Part shown: one piece after another, positions 3,940 to 5,875 of the stretch
Layout of the letters: every line of letters begins with the position of its first letter
How positions within the stretch are numbered: the stretch's first letter is position 1
Source of the DNA: Patescibacteria group bacterium
GTDB taxonomy: Bacteria; Patescibacteriota; Dojkabacteria; SC72; T1SED10-24
DNA: 5,875 nucleotides
Direction: 5' to 3'
NCBI GenBank assembly: GCA_007136035.1
Contig: SLHS01000051.1
Coordinates: 1-5,875, forward strand
Notes under the pieces: generated by a model
Databases searched by the model: none
The model's input: only the letters and a program-made list of their open reading frames with translations
Told to the model about the DNA's origin: nothing
Translations under genes and position numbers: made by a program

Positions 3940-5875
3940 ATGAATACTGACTCCATAGAACAAAAAACTCTGCTAGGATATCACGATAAACATTTAAACA
4001 AACTTGGAACAATAGATCCTAAGGCACTACCAATATTTATAGAGGAAAGGTACGCTCCATTTCTAGTAACCAGAGACTATATTTTTAATGTCTCGACAGA
4101 TAAAATTTTCTTCATAACAGAAAACGTTAAAGCCTTAAAAAGTTTTAATACATTAAAAAAAATTTTTGCCAATATACTAATAATACCAGGGTTAATAATT
4201 GCTCTAATTTATGTACTTCAATTACTTAATCTAATTGGAGATTCGGGTGATTCAAACACCCTCGTTACTAACAACGTCATGAATCTTTTTTTCTGGATTT
4301 CAATCTTAGGTATCATAATTCTATGGCACGACTACTATAGAACAAAAAGCCACCCAACAAGATTACCTTATACAGAGCCAATATCAATAAAAGAGATAGA
4401 AGATATTAAAATGTCAGGATTTAAATTAGGAAGATACTCTCCATTGGAATCTCTTTATTTTTTCTCTGAAGAGGCTTTAGAAATACTTGCGAATAGTGTA
4501 GAAAAATCACAATTTGATAGTTTCAAATTATTCCAAGATATTCTCTCAGAACCCTTGTCCAAAGAAGTTCTAAATAGATCAGATTTACAAATAGACAAAA
4601 CCAAATTTAAGGACTTAGAAATATCAGAAGATACACTACCAAGCTACGATCTCGCTGGTTTAAGAAACATAGTTATATATGCCAACGAAGCAGCAATATT
4701 AACAAAGGCTCGTCAAATAGAAGCTTGTCACATACTCATAGCATTTTTCAAAGCCTACCCAGTATTTCAACAAATACTCAAAGAAAATAAGAATAATACA
4801 CAGATTTTGGTAGAAGCTGCAAAATTTCTTTTACATGAAGAATATGTACAAAATCATTCAAGCATTTTCGATACAACACAAAAATATTATAAGACTGGAG
4901 GCTTAGCTAGATATTTAATTTACGGTTGGACATTTATCCTAGGGCACTTTAGCTCTGATGTTAATGAAAAAATTGCAAAAACTCAAGAAATCTTTGGAAT
5001 TGGACACAAAAATGCCATCGAGAGTTTAACAGCAACTGTTGGAAAAAGAGAAAAAAATAATGCACTTTTGATAGGCGAACCAGGTACTGGTAAATCTAGC
5101 ATTATAAAAGGTCTTGCTCAAAAAATAAATCAAGGGAAAGTCCCAAAACAATTAAAAGACAAAAGAATAGTACAACTCGATTTAAACAGTTTAATTGCAC
5201 AAGCAGGCAAAGAGAAACATTTGGAAGAATTAATTAAAAATGCTATGGACGAATTAAATAGTGCTGGTAACACAATACTTTATATAGATGAAATACAAGA
5301 ATTAATCCCAGCAAAAGCAGAAAAATCCGGACATTCAATTGCAGGGATAATGTTACCATATATATTAAGAAGTACTTTTCCTATAGTAGGAACACTAAAT
5401 TACGCTGATTACAAAAGGTATTTTTTATCTAACCAATCTCTAAGCAGTGCTTTTGATAACATAGAGATTGAGGAATTATCCTCAGAAAGCACTCTAGAAA
5501 TATTAACGGCAAAGATGCCTTTTTTGGAAAAAAACTTTCGAACCTATATACCAATTCCAGCACTAATGATAAGTATCGAACTAGCTCAAAGATATATTCA
5601 CAACAGAAAATTACCTGATAGTGCAGTAAATATAATAGAATCTACATGCTCCTGGGCACAAACAAACGGCATAGATAGAATCAATGCTGAACATGTGGCA
5701 AAAGTTGTTTCCATTCAATATGGAATCCCCGTAAAAAGTATTGATGCAGAAGAAGCAACAAAATTAATGAAACTTGAAGAAACTATAAAACAGAGAGTCA
5801 TAGGACAAGAACAAGCAGTACACCTAATAGTAGAGACTCTAAAACGCTCTAGAACAGATATCAGGGATCCCAATA
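3940..5875 (+). CDS. Membrane-anchored ClpA/ClpC-like AAA+ ATPase (C-terminus beyond window)
   Basis: The reading frame stays open from ATG 3940 to the window end, giving 645 residues without a stop. In order: a soluble N-terminal segment (1-72); two hydrophobic helices (about 76-99 and 113-129) joined by a short polar loop; a helical region with two degenerate Clp_N-like repeats (about 173-215 and 236-300); then the first AAA+ module. That module has Walker A GEPGTGKSS (379-387), Walker B TILYIDE (445-451; D450, E451) and a sensor-1 region VGTLNYADYKRY (483-494). The small subdomain holds LPDSAVNIIES. The text ends in the linker KLEETIKQRVIGQEQAV that opens the second AAA+ module in Clp100 proteins. 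The ClpC pore-loop tyrosine is replaced (AQAGKEKH, 420-427), the arginine-finger pair is absent (LSSAF, 501-505), and the ClpC middle-domain coiled coil is missing. By family it would be an ATP-driven unfoldase, possibly feeding ClpP. Its membrane location is predicted. No SD precedes it, and coupling to the upstream gene is likely. Confidence 0.9.
   Translation, partial: MNTDSIEQKTLLGYHDKHLNKLGTIDPKALPIFIEERYAPFLVTRDYIFNVSTDKIFFITENVKALKSFNTLKKIFANILIIPGLIIALIYVLQLLNLIGDSGDSNTLVTNNVMNLFFWISILGIIILWHDYYRTKSHPTRLPYTEPISIKEIEDIKMSGFKLGRYSPLESLYFFSEEALEILANSVEKSQFDSFKLFQDILSEPLSKEVLNRSDLQIDKTKFKDLEISEDTLPSYDLAGLRNIVIYANEAAILTKARQIEACHILIAFFKAYPVFQQILKENKNNTQILVEAAKFLLHEEYVQNHSSIFDTTQKYYKTGGLARYLIYGWTFILGHFSSDVNEKIAKTQEIFGIGHKNAIESLTATVGKREKNNALLIGEPGTGKSSIIKGLAQKINQGKVPKQLKDKRIVQLDLNSLIAQAGKEKHLEELIKNAMDELNSAGNTILYIDEIQELIPAKAEKSGHSIAGIMLPYILRSTFPIVGTLNYADYKRYFLSNQSLSSAFDNIEIEELSSESTLEILTAKMPFLEKNFRTYIPIPALMISIELAQRYIHNRKLPDSAVNIIESTCSWAQTNGIDRINAEHVAKVVSIQYGIPVKSIDAEEATKLMKLEETIKQRVIGQEQAVHLIVETLKRSRTDIRDPN

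Noticed and set aside
1..5875. tRNA or rRNA genes, CRISPR array, insertion sequence or attachment site
   Set aside because: No cloverleaf, rRNA segment, regularly spaced repeats, transposase motif or terminal repeats were seen on either strand.
1..5875. TGA recoding to glycine or tryptophan, as in some Patescibacteria or mycoplasmas
   Set aside because: No in-frame TGA occurs in any supported gene, and conserved Trp and Gly positions use standard codons.

Overview
This AT-rich window (roughly one third G+C by eye) uses the standard bacterial code: Trp is TGG and no in-frame TGA occurs in the genes. Genes are tightly packed, most lack a clear Shine-Dalgarno (SD) sequence, and one has a GTG start that may sit at the very 5' end of its mRNA. 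These traits, plus a membrane-anchored ClpC-like ATPase behind a small membrane protein, suggest a reduced-genome bacterium, most plausibly of the Patescibacteria/Candidate Phyla Radiation. That assignment is inference and no marker gene here proves it.

Layout. (1) 1-723, plus strand: the tail of an unidentified upstream gene, then a zinc-dependent dCMP deaminase that supplies dUMP for thymidylate synthesis. (2) 728-1936, minus strand: two integral membrane proteins in a 3-nt-spaced operon, a DUF2177 protein then a DUF1295 protein (steroid 5-alpha-reductase-like fold). These families often sit beside lipid-modifying enzymes elsewhere. The operon converges on the deaminase with a 4-nt gap. (3) 1995-2415, minus strand: a self-contained transcription unit for an unrecognised acidic 93-residue protein. 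It has an extended consensus -10, the only textbook SD in the window, and a 15-bp terminator stem. Its predicted mRNA 5' end is exactly complementary over 9 nt to the sequence at its stop codon. (4) 2445-3441, plus strand: a DHH/DHHA1 phosphoesterase of the NrnA type, with a probable leaderless mRNA and EHH in place of the signature DHH. (5) 3483-5875, plus strand: a hairpin leader, a 137-residue membrane protein, and 2 nt later a ClpA/ClpC-like AAA+ protein cut by the window end.

The last pair is the most interesting part. The ATPase has two N-terminal membrane segments, a degenerate Clp_N-like region, and a first AAA+ module. That module keeps Walker A and B but has lost the pore-loop tyrosine and the arginine-finger pair, and the ClpC middle-domain coiled coil is absent. 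This suggests a membrane-tethered unfoldase or scaffold whose first ring binds ATP in a structural role, with the small membrane protein as a probable partner.
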